DNA of 64,000 nt from Compostimonas suwonensis (lineage in GTDB: Bacteria; Actinomycetota; Actinomycetes; Actinomycetales; Microbacteriaceae): positions 744,001 through 808,000 of the forward strand of contig NZ_PGFB01000001.1 in assembly GCF_002797855.1 (NCBI RefSeq), read 5' to 3'. Positions 8,179 to 17,741 of this stretch are shown piece after piece; within the stretch, counting starts at the first letter, position 1; each line of letters opens with the position of its first letter. The notes under the pieces were generated by a model that saw nothing but the letters and a program-made list of their open reading frames with translations, was not told the origin of the DNA and ran no database searches. The translations under genes were made by a program, and so were the position numbers.

Positions 8179-9516
8179 CTACTTCGACGAGAGAAATGCT
8201 TCGTAGTTCTTCTGCTGGTTCTCCGCCGTCTGGGCCGGAGTCTGCTGTCCGTTCAACTGCTTCTGGATCTCGGGGTCGATGAACCCCTGGCCCAGGGCGC
8301 CCGGAACGACGCTCGTCCAGCCGGTGCCGGCGCCGTCGGCGTCGATGGCGGCGAGGATCGAGTTCACGATCGGGGGGAGCACCTCTTGAAGCTTGTCCTC
8401 GGGCAGTCCGTTGATCGCGGGCAGCGAGCCGTTGGCTCCCACGTAGGCGAGCGAGGCCTCGGGCGTGTAGAAGAACTCGAGGAACTCCTTCGCCAGCTCG
8501 GGGTTCTTCGCGGTCTTGGGGATCACGAAGGTGCTGCCGGCATAGCGGGTGGGGAGGGTCGCGCCGTTGGCGCTGGGGAGTGTGAACCAGTCGTAGGAGT
8601 AGTCGACGGCGTTCGCCTCGAGGGCGGTGGTCGTTGTGGCGCCGCCCAGGATCATGCCGCAGGTGCTGGCCGAGAAGTTCGCCAGGGCCGTGTCGAAGTT
8701 CTGGCCGAGCACGCCCGCCTGGAAGAGGCCGTCGTCGTACCAGTCCTGGATCTGCTGCAGAGAGTCGACGAAGGGCTTCGAGGTAAAGTCGACGCCTTCC
8801 TCGGTCGCGGCCGAGTTGAAGGCGGCGAGCTCGTCGGGCGTGGCGAGGGCGGCGAGCTGCCCGTCGAGCAGCCAGCCGAGCTGGTAGTTGCTCGATCCTC
8901 CGATGCAGAGCGCGTCGTGTCCACCTGCCTTGAGCTTGTCGGCGATCGCGAAGAGCTCGTCGTCGGACTGCACGGCGTGGTCGGTCGGCGGCGTGATGCC
9001 GAGCTCGTCGAAGAGGTCGGCGTTGTAGTAGACGGTGTTGTAGATGGTCGACTCGAAGAGCGCCGAGTACGGCTTGCCGTCCGCCGTCGTCAGGGTGCTG
9101 ACGACATCGGGCGAGTAGAGCTCGTTGAGGTTCGCGGCCTCCCAGACGTCGTCGAGGGGCAACAAGGCGTCGCCCTCGAGGAGCTGCTGGTAGGAGTTCG
9201 CGTTGATCGGCGCGACCCCGAGGTCGGGTGCGTCGGCCGCCGCGAGGGTCAGGGAGTTGGTGGTCGCCTTCTGATCCGAGGTGATGGTCTCGAGGTTGAC
9301 CTTTTTATCGGGGTTGGCCTTCTCGAAGAGGTCGACCACCGCCTGCAGGCCGGGCAGCTTGCTGGTCTCGACCTGCACCCGGATCGATGACGCGTCGCCT
9401 GCCGCGTCGCCGCCGCTCGCGCATCCGCTGACCGTGAGCACGAGGCCGGCGCTTGCCACGACTGCTGTGAGAGTCACGGCCCGACGACGACTGGTGCCTC
9501 CGAAAATATGGATCAT
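8179..9516 (-). CDS. Sugar-binding lipoprotein of ABC importer
   Basis: 445 aa extracellular solute-binding protein of family 1. The lipoprotein signal peptide has an Arg-rich n-region and a lipobox VSGC (Cys at about 32), followed by a short acidic linker. The mature part begins IRVQVETSKLPGLQAVVDLFEKANPD, typical of CUT1 binding proteins. It delivers a sugar to the two following permeases. The neighbouring GH95 and GH42 genes suggest a fucosylated or galactosylated oligosaccharide. ATG at 9516 has GGAG nine nt upstream. Confidence 0.93.
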   Translation of the reverse strand: MIHIFGGTSRRRAVTLTAVVASAGLVLTVSGCASGGDAAGDASSIRVQVETSKLPGLQAVVDLFEKANPDKKVNLETITSDQKATTNSLTLAAADAPDLGVAPINANSYQQLLEGDALLPLDDVWEAANLNELYSPDVVSTLTTADGKPYSALFESTIYNTVYYNADLFDELGITPPTDHAVQSDDELFAIADKLKAGGHDALCIGGSSNYQLGWLLDGQLAALATPDELAAFNSAATEEGVDFTSKPFVDSLQQIQDWYDDGLFQAGVLGQNFDTALANFSASTCGMILGGATTTTALEANAVDYSYDWFTLPSANGATLPTRYAGSTFVIPKTAKNPELAKEFLEFFYTPEASLAYVGANGSLPAINGLPEDKLQEVLPPIVNSILAAIDADGAGTGWTSVVPGALGQGFIDPEIQKQLNGQQTPAQTAENQQKNYEAFLSSK

Positions 9517-9600
9517 CTTGTCACTCCTTCGTAACGGCTAAAAAAATGTTTATTTGGTAACTTACTCGAAACTAGTATGCATTATTCCACAAGAAAGTCG

Positions 9601-9652
9601 TTGACGGGCTTCTGGAGTTTGCCTAGCCTGTTCGTGAGCAAACGTTTTATCA
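9601..9652 (+). promoter_or_regulatory. Promoter and palindromic operator upstream of GH95
   Basis: TTGACG (9601-9606) and TAGCCT (9624-9629), 17 nt apart, form a likely promoter for the GH95-GH42 genes. An 18-nt imperfect palindrome, TGAGCAAACGTTTTATCA (9635-9652), covers the expected transcription start. Its AAACGTTT core is typical of LacI-family operators. No LacI gene is adjacent in this island; the local regulator is GntR-type. The intergenic region is unusually AT-rich. Confidence 0.6.
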
Positions 9653-9689
9653 CTTGGGTCCGAGTGGCCGCACAGAAACGAGAACATCA

Positions 9690-12092
9690 ATGGCGATCAG
9701 CCTCCCCGACCCCTCCTCGCACGGCCTGTGGTTCGAGAGCCCGGCCCGCAGCTGGACGGAGGCGCTGCCCCTCGGGAGCGGTCTCATGGGGGCGATGGTG
9801 TTCGGCGGGGTCGCGGAGGAGCGCATCCAGATCAACGACACGACGGGCTGGTCGGGCGGGCCCGCCACCGAGCTCTCGGGGCGGGTTCCCTCCGCCGAGG
9901 TCGCGCAGGCCGGCATCGCCCGCAGCCGGGAGGCCGTCGCCCGCGGCGACTGGATCGAGGCCGACGAGGCGCTCAGGGCCGTGCAGCACGGCTACCCGCA
10001 GTCGTTCCTGCCCTTCACCGACCTGATCGTGCGGTTCTCCACGGCCGGGCGCCCGCGCGGCGAGGCCCGCGAGTACCGCCGGAGCCTCGACCTCAGCACC
10101 GCGACCCACACGGTCACCTCCGTCGCCGACGACGTGACCGTGCGGATGGTCGTGCGATTGAGCCATGTGCGCAAGGTGCTGCTCGCCGTCATCGACGTCG
10201 AGGGCCCCGAGGGCGTCGACGTCGAGCTCGAGCTCGTCTGCCCGCTGCTCGTGCGGGAGCGGCGCGCGGCATCCGACGGTCAGGACGTGCTCGTGCGGCT
10301 GCCCGACGACGTCGCCCCCGACAAGCTCGTGACCGACGAGCCCGTGCGCTACGGAGACGGCGAGCAGACCGCGCTCGACGGCGCGGTGTCGCTGCGCTGG
10401 ACCCATGACGGACACGGCGACGGCCTGAGCGCCGCCCGGGTGCGGCACGCCGAGATCGTGCTCTCGACCGAGACGAACTTCGTCGCGCCCGGTGCCGCCC
10501 TGAGCGGCGACGCCGAGACGGCGCTGACTCGCGCGCGCGGGCGGGTGACCGAGGCCGTCGCCGCGGGTGCCGAGGTCGTGGCCGCCGAACAGGAGGCCGA
10601 CCACGGACTGCTCTACGCGCGCAGCGCCCTCGAGACGGGCGCGGCCCCGGATGCCGGGGTCCCCACCGATCGGCGCCTCGTCGCCGCCTACTCGTCACCG
10701 GCATCCGTCGCCTCCGATCCCGGGCTCGTCGGCCTGCTGTTCAACTTCGGCCGCTATCTGCTCATCTGCAGCTCGCGCGAAGGCGGACTGCCCGCGAACC
10801 TGCAGGGCATCTGGAACGACAAGATGCAGCCCCCGTGGAGCTCCGACTACACGACCAACATCAACCTCGAGATGAACTACTGGCTCGCCGAGCAGACCGA
10901 TCTGCCGGAGTGCCTCCCCCCGCTCTTCGAGTTCACGAAGGCGCTCGCGATCTCGGGCACCGAGACGGCCTCGCGGGTCTTCGGGGCGCCCGGCTGGGTG
11001 GCCTTCCACTGCAGCGACGCCTGGGGCTACACGCAGTCGGTCGGCGACGGCACCCACGACCCCTCGTGGGCCTTCTCGCCGTTCACGGGGCCGTGGCTGC
11101 TGCAGCACGTGCGCGAGCGCATCCGCTTCGGCGGCGACGTCGAGCTCGCCCGCTCGATGTGGCCCGTCATCCGCTCGGCCGGGGAGTTCCACCTGCACCT
11201 CCTCGTGGAGGAGCCGGACGGCACCCTCGGCACGAGCCCGTCGACCTCGCCCGAGAACCACTTCACGGCGCCCGACGGCCGGCGCGGCGCGACAGCGGGC
11301 TCGTCGACGATGGACGTGACCCTCACCCGCGATCTGTTCCGGCTGGTCGGCGAGGTCGCCCAGCTCATCGGCGTGGCGGGCGACGACCCGGTCGTGCGCG
11401 CGGCCACGGCGGCAGCCCGGCGGCTACCCGACCCGCAGATCGGCGCCGACGGGATGATCCGGGAGTGGACCGACGACACCCTGCGAGCCGACCCTGACCA
11501 CCGGCACACCGCGCACCTCTACTTCGTGCACCCGGGCGACGGGCCGACGACGCCCGAGCTCGCGGAGGCCGCCCAGCGCAGCCTCGAGGGCCGCGGCGAC
11601 GAGTCGACCGGCTGGTCGCTCGTCTGGAAGATGGCCATGCAGGCGCGTCTCGGCCGCCCCGACCGGGTCAGCAGCCTGCTGCGCCTGCTCTTCCGCGATG
11701 CGACCGTCTATCGCGGCCCGTACGTCGGGGGCATCTACCCCAACCTGTTCACGGCGCACCCTCCGTTCCAGATCGACGCGAACTTCGGCTTCGTGGCGGC
11801 CATCGCCGAGGGGCTCCTCCAGAGCCACGCGGGGGTCGTCGAGATCATGAAGGGTGTTCCCGAGGAGCTGCCGAGCGGCACGGTCACGGGTCTCGTGGCC
11901 CGGCCGGGCATCGTCGTCGACCTCGAGTGGGCCCACGGCGAGCTCGTCTCGGCGACCCTGCGTGCCCGTGCGCACGGTGCGGGCACCCACCTCGTGCGCT
12001 ACGCCGGCCGCCTGATCGAGGTCGAGCTCGCCGCCGACACCCCGGTGCGCCTGGATGCCGCGGCCTTCGCCGTCCCGGTGCCCGCGCTCTGA
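9690..12092 (+). CDS. GH95-type alpha-L-fucosidase / alpha-L-galactosidase
   Basis: 800 aa. An N-terminal beta-sandwich (glycosyl hydrolase 65/95 N-terminal domain) begins [26 protein letters not shown]. The (alpha/alpha)6 catalytic barrel follows, with [18 protein letters not shown] then TTNINLEMNYW (about 369-397), STSPENHF (about 520) and FQIDANFG (about 692). In the characterised Bifidobacterium enzyme AfcA, the catalytic Asn pair, Glu acid and Asp lie in these blocks. It should remove alpha-1,2-linked L-fucose or L-galactose. No signal peptide is seen, so it probably acts in the cytosol after import. ATG at 9690 is preferred to the TTG at 9654, which lies almost on the predicted transcript start. 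Confidence 0.9.
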   Translation: MAISLPDPSSHGLWFESPARSWTEALPLGSGLMGAMVFGGVAEERIQINDTTGWSGGPATELSGRVPSAEVAQAGIARSREAVARGDWIEADEALRAVQHGYPQSFLPFTDLIVRFSTAGRPRGEAREYRRSLDLSTATHTVTSVADDVTVRMVVRLSHVRKVLLAVIDVEGPEGVDVELELVCPLLVRERRAASDGQDVLVRLPDDVAPDKLVTDEPVRYGDGEQTALDGAVSLRWTHDGHGDGLSAARVRHAEIVLSTETNFVAPGAALSGDAETALTRARGRVTEAVAAGAEVVAAEQEADHGLLYARSALETGAAPDAGVPTDRRLVAAYSSPASVASDPGLVGLLFNFGRYLLICSSREGGLPANLQGIWNDKMQPPWSSDYTTNINLEMNYWLAEQTDLPECLPPLFEFTKALAISGTETASRVFGAPGWVAFHCSDAWGYTQSVGDGTHDPSWAFSPFTGPWLLQHVRERIRFGGDVELARSMWPVIRSAGEFHLHLLVEEPDGTLGTSPSTSPENHFTAPDGRRGATAGSSTMDVTLTRDLFRLVGEVAQLIGVAGDDPVVRAATAAARRLPDPQIGADGMIREWTDDTLRADPDHRHTAHLYFVHPGDGPTTPELAEAAQRSLEGRGDESTGWSLVWKMAMQARLGRPDRVSSLLRLLFRDATVYRGPYVGGIYPNLFTAHPPFQIDANFGFVAAIAEGLLQSHAGVVEIMKGVPEELPSGTVTGLVARPGIVVDLEWAHGELVSATLRARAHGAGTHLVRYAGRLIEVELAADTPVRLDAAAFAVPVPAL

Positions 12093-12185
12093 GGCGCCCC
12101 GCCCAACCGGCCCGCCCCTCCGCTCGACCGCTCGGCCTCCCGGCCTGATCGACCGCCAGACCCGCCAGACCCAAGGAGTACTCCC

Positions 12186-14318
12186 GTGACATCCCCCACC
12201 AACCTGCCCGACGGCACCGTGCTGTTCGGTGCGGCGTACTACCCGGAATACTTTCCGGCCGAACGGCGGGAGCGCGACCTCGGTCTCATGCGAGACGCGC
12301 ACGTCACCGTCATCCGTGTCGGGGAGTCGGTGTGGTCGACCTGGGAGCCGAGCGACGGCGTCTTCGACACCGAGTGGCTGCGGCCCACCCTCGACGAGGC
12401 CCACCGTCTCGGCATCCGGGTGGTGCTCGGCACGCCGACGTACGCGATCCCGCCGTGGATGCAGGCGGCCCACCCCGAGCTGGCGGCCCAGTCGGCGACC
12501 GGGCGCCCGGTGCCCTGGGGCGGGCGGCAGGAGGTCGACTTCACGAGCCCCGTCTTCCTGCGCTACGCCGAGCGGATGATCCGCGCCGTGCTCGAGGCCT
12601 ACGCCGACCACCCCGCCGTCATCGGCTTCCAGGTCGACAACGAGCCGGGCCTGTACCTCTTCCACAACGAGCCGGTCTTCCGCCGGTTCGTCGACGAGCT
12701 GCGCGCCGAGTACGGCACCGTCGATGCGCTCAACGAGGCGTGGGGGCTCGTCTACTGGTCGCATCGGCTCGCCGGCTTCGACGAGCTGTGGCGGCCGGAC
12801 GGCAACACCCTCCCGCAGTACGACCTGGCCTGGAGACGCTTCCAGACCCGTCTCACGACGGAGTTCATCGCCTGGCAGGCGGACATCGTGCGCGAGTACT
12901 CGAGCGCCGCGCAGTTCGTGACCACGTGCCTCGCCTACTCCCGGCCGACCCTCGACGACGTCTCGATGATCCGCACCCTCGACGTCAACTCGGTCAACCT
13001 CTACTACGGCATGCAGGATCACCTCGACCTGAGCCTCGACCTCCCGCGCATCGCGCCCTGGACCTCCACGGGGGTCTGGGGTCTGCTGCAGGCCGCCGAC
13101 CGCTCCTTCGGAACGGCGCAGAAGCGCTACCTCGTGACCGAGACGAACGCGCAGGCGATCGGGGCGAGCGACCAGAACTACCCGCCCTATCCCGGGCAGC
13201 TGCGTCAGAGCGCGCTCGCCCTCGTGTCGCGCGGCGCCGCGATGATCGAGTACTGGCACTGGAACACGATCCCCTACGGCACGGAGACGTTCTGGGGCGG
13301 CGTGCTGCCGCACAACGGCGAGCCCGGTCGCGTCTACGCGGAGGTGCAGCAGCTGGGCGCCGACCTCGACGTGCTCGGGCCGCACACGGAGGGCTACCGG
13401 CCCGACCACGACGTGACGTTCCTCTATTCGAACGCGAGCCGCTGGGCCTTCGACTTCTTCCCGCCCATCCCGGGTGCGCCGTCACGGGAGCACGGCGGCG
13501 CCTACGGCGTCATCTTCGCGGCGTTCTACCGCGGGGCGATCGCGAGCGGTGCGCAGGCGGCCATCGTGAACGACACCCAGCTGGCCGACTTCACGATCGA
13601 GCGGCTCGTCGCCGAGCACCCCGTGCTCGTCGTGCCGGCGCTGTACGTCTCGACCGATGCGACTCTCGGCATCCTGCGGGAGTACGCGCGAGCCGGCGGA
13701 CACCTCGTGCTCGGGATGCGCACGGGCTACGCCGACGAGCAGGCGCGCTCGCGCACCGAGCGCCAGCCGGGCGGTCTCGCGGACGACGCCGCCGTCTGGT
13801 ACGAGGAGTCGTCGAACCTCGTCGAAGCGGTGCCCCTGCTCTCCGAGGGGCTGCCCCCCGAGGGCGGGATCGCGCTGAGCGACGACGCGCGCGCGACGCT
13901 GTGGGCCGACGGCCTGCTCGTCGAGGGCGCTCAGATCGTGGCGGAGTACGACCATCACGCGCTCGGCCGCTTCGCCGCGCTCACCACGCAGCAGACCGGC
14001 TCCGGGCGCATCAGCTACGTCGGCACGATCCCGAACGTCGCGCTCGCCGCCGACCTCATCGGCTGGGCCGCGCCGTCGCGGGTCTCCGCCGGGTGGCAGA
14101 CCGAGGGCGCCTCGGTGACCCTGCACTCGGGCACGAACGCGGGCGGCGATCGGCTGTGGTTCGTGCACAACTGGTCGGCTGCGGCGGCATCCGTCGTTCT
14201 TCCCCGGCGCATGGTCGAGGTCGCGCCCGAGCGGCGCGGCGAGGCCGGCTCCGTCGTCGAGCTCGCGGCCTGGGGTTGCCGGGTGTTCCGCGAGGAGGCC
14301 GTCGTCGCTCGTCGATGA
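12186..14318 (+). CDS. GH42 beta-galactosidase
   Basis: 710 aa. The TIM barrel starts FGAAYYPEYFP; the acid/base Glu is in QVDNEPG (E153) and the nucleophile Glu in YLVTETNAQ (E319). The trimerisation domain (beta-galactosidase trimerisation, ThuA-like) and a C-terminal beta domain follow. It hydrolyses beta-galactosides. No signal peptide. The GTG at 12186 has AAGGAG nine nt upstream. It lies 93 bp after the GH95 gene on the same strand. Working after a fucosidase, it would remove the exposed beta-galactose from Fuc-alpha-1,2-Gal side chains. Confidence 0.93.
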   Translation: MTSPTNLPDGTVLFGAAYYPEYFPAERRERDLGLMRDAHVTVIRVGESVWSTWEPSDGVFDTEWLRPTLDEAHRLGIRVVLGTPTYAIPPWMQAAHPELAAQSATGRPVPWGGRQEVDFTSPVFLRYAERMIRAVLEAYADHPAVIGFQVDNEPGLYLFHNEPVFRRFVDELRAEYGTVDALNEAWGLVYWSHRLAGFDELWRPDGNTLPQYDLAWRRFQTRLTTEFIAWQADIVREYSSAAQFVTTCLAYSRPTLDDVSMIRTLDVNSVNLYYGMQDHLDLSLDLPRIAPWTSTGVWGLLQAADRSFGTAQKRYLVTETNAQAIGASDQNYPPYPGQLRQSALALVSRGAAMIEYWHWNTIPYGTETFWGGVLPHNGEPGRVYAEVQQLGADLDVLGPHTEGYRPDHDVTFLYSNASRWAFDFFPPIPGAPSREHGGAYGVIFAAFYRGAIASGAQAAIVNDTQLADFTIERLVAEHPVLVVPALYVSTDATLGILREYARAGGHLVLGMRTGYADEQARSRTERQPGGLADDAAVWYEESSNLVEAVPLLSEGLPPEGGIALSDDARATLWADGLLVEGAQIVAEYDHHALGRFAALTTQQTGSGRISYVGTIPNVALAADLIGWAAPSRVSAGWQTEGASVTLHSGTNAGGDRLWFVHNWSAAAASVVLPRRMVEVAPERRGEAGSVVELAAWGCRVFREEAVVARR

Positions 14319-14345
14319 GCCCGGCGTCCGGAACCTGCTGCTCTC

Positions 14346-14486
14346 CCCACTGCAGGAGACCCCACTGCAGGAGACCGCCACTGCAGGAGATCGTGACGGA
14401 GGGCGAAATCGCCCTCTTTTATCGGGGCTGACCTCGGTGGCTCCTGCATGCGGGTTACCGGGCGGGCGGTGGCTCCTGCATGTGGG
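14346..14486. repeat. TGCAGGAG repeat cluster, family B, copy 1
   Basis: Three tandem 15-nt units of type CCCACTGCAGGAGAC (14346-14390) are followed, after a terminator, by two inverted units GGTGGCTCCTGCATG (14436-14450 and 14468-14482). Related arms CCCACATGCAGGAG occur in the large palindrome at 55489-55573. The cluster lies between convergent genes. Confidence 0.6.
14399..14420 (+). terminator. Rho-independent terminator after GH42 gene
   Basis: An 8-bp stem GAGGGCGA/TCGCCCTC with a 2-nt apparent loop (shorter stem in reality) is followed by TTTTAT. It lies 80 bp after the GH42 stop and probably ends the GH95-GH42 transcript. Confidence 0.7.
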
Positions 14487-14532
14487 TCGCCGGACGGGGC
14501 ACGGCGCGCCGAGGTCGTGAGGCGCGGGCCGG

Positions 14533-15273
14533 CTACGGGGCCGAGGGGGCGTTGCGCACGATGATCTCGCGCGACACCGCCCAGGCCGAGTCGCCCTGAC
14601 GCCTCTGGATGTGGTTGGCGAGGTCGACGTGCAGCTGCACGTCCTCGTCGTTGACCGGCTGCTCGAGCAGCTGGTGCAGGGCGCGCTCGCGGAGCGCCTC
14701 CTGGATGACGTTCGAGAGCCGCGCGAACATCGGGTTGCCGGATGCCAGCAGGATCAGGTCGTGGAACTCCGAGTCGTGCACCAGGAACTCGCGCTGGTCG
14801 CCGTGCACGCCGCTCGACCACAGTGCTCCGGCCGAGCTCATGATCTTGCCCGCGAGCTCGGCGGACGCCCGCTCGGCGGCGAGCCGGGCCGCCTCGGGCT
14901 CGATCGCGATGCGCACCTCGAGCAGCGCGCGCACCTGCTCCTGGCGGTCGGGCGACATCAGCCGCCAGCGGATCACCTGCGGGTCGAAGAAGTTCCACTC
15001 GGTCTGCGGGAGCACTTGGAAGCCGACCCGTTGACGGGCGCGGAACAGCCCCATCGAGGCCAGCACCCGGGTGGACTCGCGGATGATGCTGCGCGAGGCG
15101 CCCGTGGCCGTCTCGAGGTCGTCGATCGTCAGCACGGTGCCGGGTTCGAGCAGCCCGCCGCAGATCGCGATGCCGAGCTGGTCTTGAACCTGGGAGTAGG
15201 TGCTGCGCCCCCCTGCTCCGCCGTCGCCGGTCTTGCCTCTCGACACCAGCGTCAGGCCGGGAACCTGTTTCAT
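14533..15273 (-). CDS. GntR/FadR-type transcriptional regulator
   Basis: 246 aa. The N-terminal winged helix-turn-helix covers about residues 25-90 (SQVQDQLGIAICGGLLEPG, then ATGASRSIIRESTRVLASMG). A C-terminal all-helical FCD ligand domain follows, with EVRIAIEPEAARLAAER and the metal/ligand-type residues D-x3-H (HDSEFHDLI) and H-x2-L. FadR-type regulators usually sense a sugar acid or other carboxylate and repress their own cluster. It lies 5 bp after the glycoside-hydrolase-like gene. TAGGAT seven nt before the ATG may give an additional leaderless transcript. Confidence 0.88.
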   Translation of the reverse strand: MKQVPGLTLVSRGKTGDGGAGGRSTYSQVQDQLGIAICGGLLEPGTVLTIDDLETATGASRSIIRESTRVLASMGLFRARQRVGFQVLPQTEWNFFDPQVIRWRLMSPDRQEQVRALLEVRIAIEPEAARLAAERASAELAGKIMSSAGALWSSGVHGDQREFLVHDSEFHDLILLASGNPMFARLSNVIQEALRERALHQLLEQPVNDEDVQLHVDLANHIQRRQGDSAWAVSREIIVRNAPSAP

Positions 15274-15278
15274 TCGGC

Positions 15279-17741
15279 CTATCCTAAGGGCTTGAACTCG
15301 CGCAGAACGAGGTCTTCGCCCGGCGCCGTCGGAATCGTCACGATACCCGCAGAGAGGGTCTCCCGACGGGTGTCGCCGGTGAGCACGGCACCCGACTCCC
15401 AGGGGATGAGGATGCGCAGCTGCTCGCCGGCCTCGCTGTGGATCCGGATGTCGGAGACCACGCCCTCGGCGAGCTCGGCGGAGAGCAGGAACGCGCCGGG
15501 AGCGCGCAACGTGCTGAATCTCGCATGCGAGAGCCCCTCGCAGTTGGGGAAGAGCCGCACGGTGCCCGAGTAGCTCTGCAGCAGCAGCTCGTTGATCACG
15601 GCCGTGAGGGCGAAGTTCTCGACCCAGACGCCCTTCTTCTCCATGAACTCGAAGTCGGTCGCGTCGTTGTAGCGGCCGTGCACCTGCAGAGCCATGTCGG
15701 TGAAGGTGCCGTTGCCCAGCTCGCAGTACCGCAGCTGCCGCGTGAACCTCTCGAGGTCGAGGATGCCGAGACGCGCCGCCTGCAGGTTCGCGAAGACGAG
15801 CTCGTTGCCGCCTTCGAGCCGCTGCCGGCGGATCGAGCGGGTGAGCGTGTCGATGGTCTGCGGGTCGGACTCCCAGCTGTGCTGCTCGCCGGGGAAGACG
15901 GTCATGCCGGGGATGGGCACGTTGTAGACGGTGTCGGCGGGCTCGCCCGGGATCGAGACGAACACCGGGCCGTCGGGGGTCTGCGCGGTCGGATAGTCGG
16001 GAAGCGCCGCGAGGATCCTCTCGGCCTCCGTGCGCAGCTGCGCGTCCGCGCCGTCCAGGCCGAGCTCGTCGCAGCTGCGCGCGAAGGCGTCGAAGACGAA
16101 GCGGATGAGCGCGATGTCGAGCAGGCAGTCGGAGTTGCGGCTGAGCCCGGGGGCGAGCCCGTAGAGCTCCGGCGCGACGGTGGGGAAGATGTGGATGAGC
16201 CCGTCGGCTCGGCGTGTGGTCTGCGGACGGGAGAGGTAGTCGACGAGGAAGAGCACGACGTCGCGGATGAGCGGCAGCGCCCGATCGCGCAGGTAGTCGA
16301 GGTCGCGGGTGTACTGGAAGTGCCACCACAGCGACTGCACGGTCCACGGGCTCTCGCTCAACTCCCACGCCCACACGGGGTTCGGGTAGGGGTTGACCGT
16401 CATGGGCGCGTTGTAGGCCGAGTGCGGGTAGGCGGCGCCGCGCATGCCGTAGTAGTCGCCGGCCCAGCCGCGGGCGACGGGGGCGAGGCGTTCGACGAGG
16501 TCGACATAGGGGAGGTGCTGCTCGACGCGGTTGCTCGCGAAGCTGCCCCAGTAGGTCTGCTGGGCGTTGTAGTTCATGTGGTAGTCGCCGTGCCAGGCGG
16601 CGCCGATGTCGCGGAAGATCCAGTTGCCGAAGAGCCCGGGGGCCGACGAGCCCTCCCGCACGGCGCAGTGCGCGAAGTAGGTGTTGCGGTACCAGACGCT
16701 CTCGAGGTAGTCGTCGGAGAGCTCGATGTGCGAGCGCCCCCAATAGGCGTCCCATTCGCGCTCGCTGCGCTGTCGCGCGTCGCTCCACAGCTCGGGCCCG
16801 GGAGCCGGCCGGGCGGAGGGGGCCGAGGCGCCGGGCACGACCGCGCCGTGGCCATAGGAGTGGCGGAACTCGAGCACGGCCCAGAACGGCTCGCCCGGCT
16901 CGATCCGCTCGAGGTACCGCTCGCCGAAAGCCGGCTCCACCTCGTTGCCGTACCAGTCGCGGCGCGGCGAGCGGGCCAGCCGGGTGCTCGCGGCGAGGCG
17001 CGCGTCGATGGCGCCGTCGGCCTCGGCGCCGGGTCCGAGCGCCGGCAGGGTCTCGGTGAATCCCAGCGCGTTCGCGCCCAGCTCGAGCTCGGTGACGGAG
17101 TCCCGCATCGGCACGTCGCCCGGGCGGGGCAGGATGAACGTGGTCGGCCCTCCGGCGGCATCCGACTGCTCGGGCGCGGGGCCGTCGGGGTCGGCCATCA
17201 TCCGCACACGCGTGAACGGCGCGGCGGCGGGCTCGCCCTCGGGGGTCGTGCAGCGCAGGTGCACGTCGTCGTCGTCCTGGTCGACGAAGACCTCGACGGT
17301 CACGGCGGTGCCGCGGTCGACGAGATCGACACGGCACAGGCCGGTCAGCACGTCGAGCCGCGTGCCGACGACCTGCACGTCGCGCGGCTCGAAGCCCAGG
17401 ATGAGGCTGCCGCAGGCGAGCGGCCGGGGGTACGGCTTGGCGTAGGCGGCGACCATCCGGGCGCGGTAGCCGGCGAACCAGGGGTCGTCCTCGATCGCGG
17501 CGATGTTCGGGTCGATGGCCTCGACGCGGGCGAAGACCTCGTCGAACGACAGGATCTCGTCGCGATGCGACTCGTCGATCCGCCTGTCCCAGACGTCGTT
17601 GTGCGCGAGGTGCAGCACGATCGCGTCGGGCCGGGTCGACAGCGCGACACCGAGGCCCCCGTTGCCGAGCAGGGCGGAGTCGAGGAAGCGGGGCGAAGGC
17701 CCCGACCAGGTGATCTCGCGCGAGCGTGGGCTCGGGTTCAC
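15279..17741 (-). CDS. Large glycoside-hydrolase-like protein, six-hairpin fold
   Basis: 820 aa. It opens like GH95/GH65-type enzymes: FLDSALLGNGGLGVALSTRPD, then VLHLAHNDVWDRRIDESHRDE. The middle holds W-H-G-D-Y-H-M-N-Y-N-A-Q-Q and a Trp/Tyr-rich helical region (NPVWAWELSES...SLWWHFQYTRDLDYL), as expected for an (alpha/alpha)6 barrel. The GH95 hallmark NLQGIWND is missing, so the family is not settled; a DUF5703- or GH95-related enzyme is possible. No signal peptide. Start: GTG at 17741, overlapping the SDR stop by 4 bp (GTGA), so the two are translationally coupled. Substrate unknown, probably a glycan part of the same island. Confidence 0.75.
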   Translation of the reverse strand: MNPSPRSREITWSGPSPRFLDSALLGNGGLGVALSTRPDAIVLHLAHNDVWDRRIDESHRDEILSFDEVFARVEAIDPNIAAIEDDPWFAGYRARMVAAYAKPYPRPLACGSLILGFEPRDVQVVGTRLDVLTGLCRVDLVDRGTAVTVEVFVDQDDDDVHLRCTTPEGEPAAAPFTRVRMMADPDGPAPEQSDAAGGPTTFILPRPGDVPMRDSVTELELGANALGFTETLPALGPGAEADGAIDARLAASTRLARSPRRDWYGNEVEPAFGERYLERIEPGEPFWAVLEFRHSYGHGAVVPGASAPSARPAPGPELWSDARQRSEREWDAYWGRSHIELSDDYLESVWYRNTYFAHCAVREGSSAPGLFGNWIFRDIGAAWHGDYHMNYNAQQTYWGSFASNRVEQHLPYVDLVERLAPVARGWAGDYYGMRGAAYPHSAYNAPMTVNPYPNPVWAWELSESPWTVQSLWWHFQYTRDLDYLRDRALPLIRDVVLFLVDYLSRPQTTRRADGLIHIFPTVAPELYGLAPGLSRNSDCLLDIALIRFVFDAFARSCDELGLDGADAQLRTEAERILAALPDYPTAQTPDGPVFVSIPGEPADTVYNVPIPGMTVFPGEQHSWESDPQTIDTLTRSIRRQRLEGGNELVFANLQAARLGILDLERFTRQLRYCELGNGTFTDMALQVHGRYNDATDFEFMEKKGVWVENFALTAVINELLLQSYSGTVRLFPNCEGLSHARFSTLRAPGAFLLSAELAEGVVSDIRIHSEAGEQLRILIPWESGAVLTGDTRRETLSAGIVTIPTAPGEDLVLREFKPLG

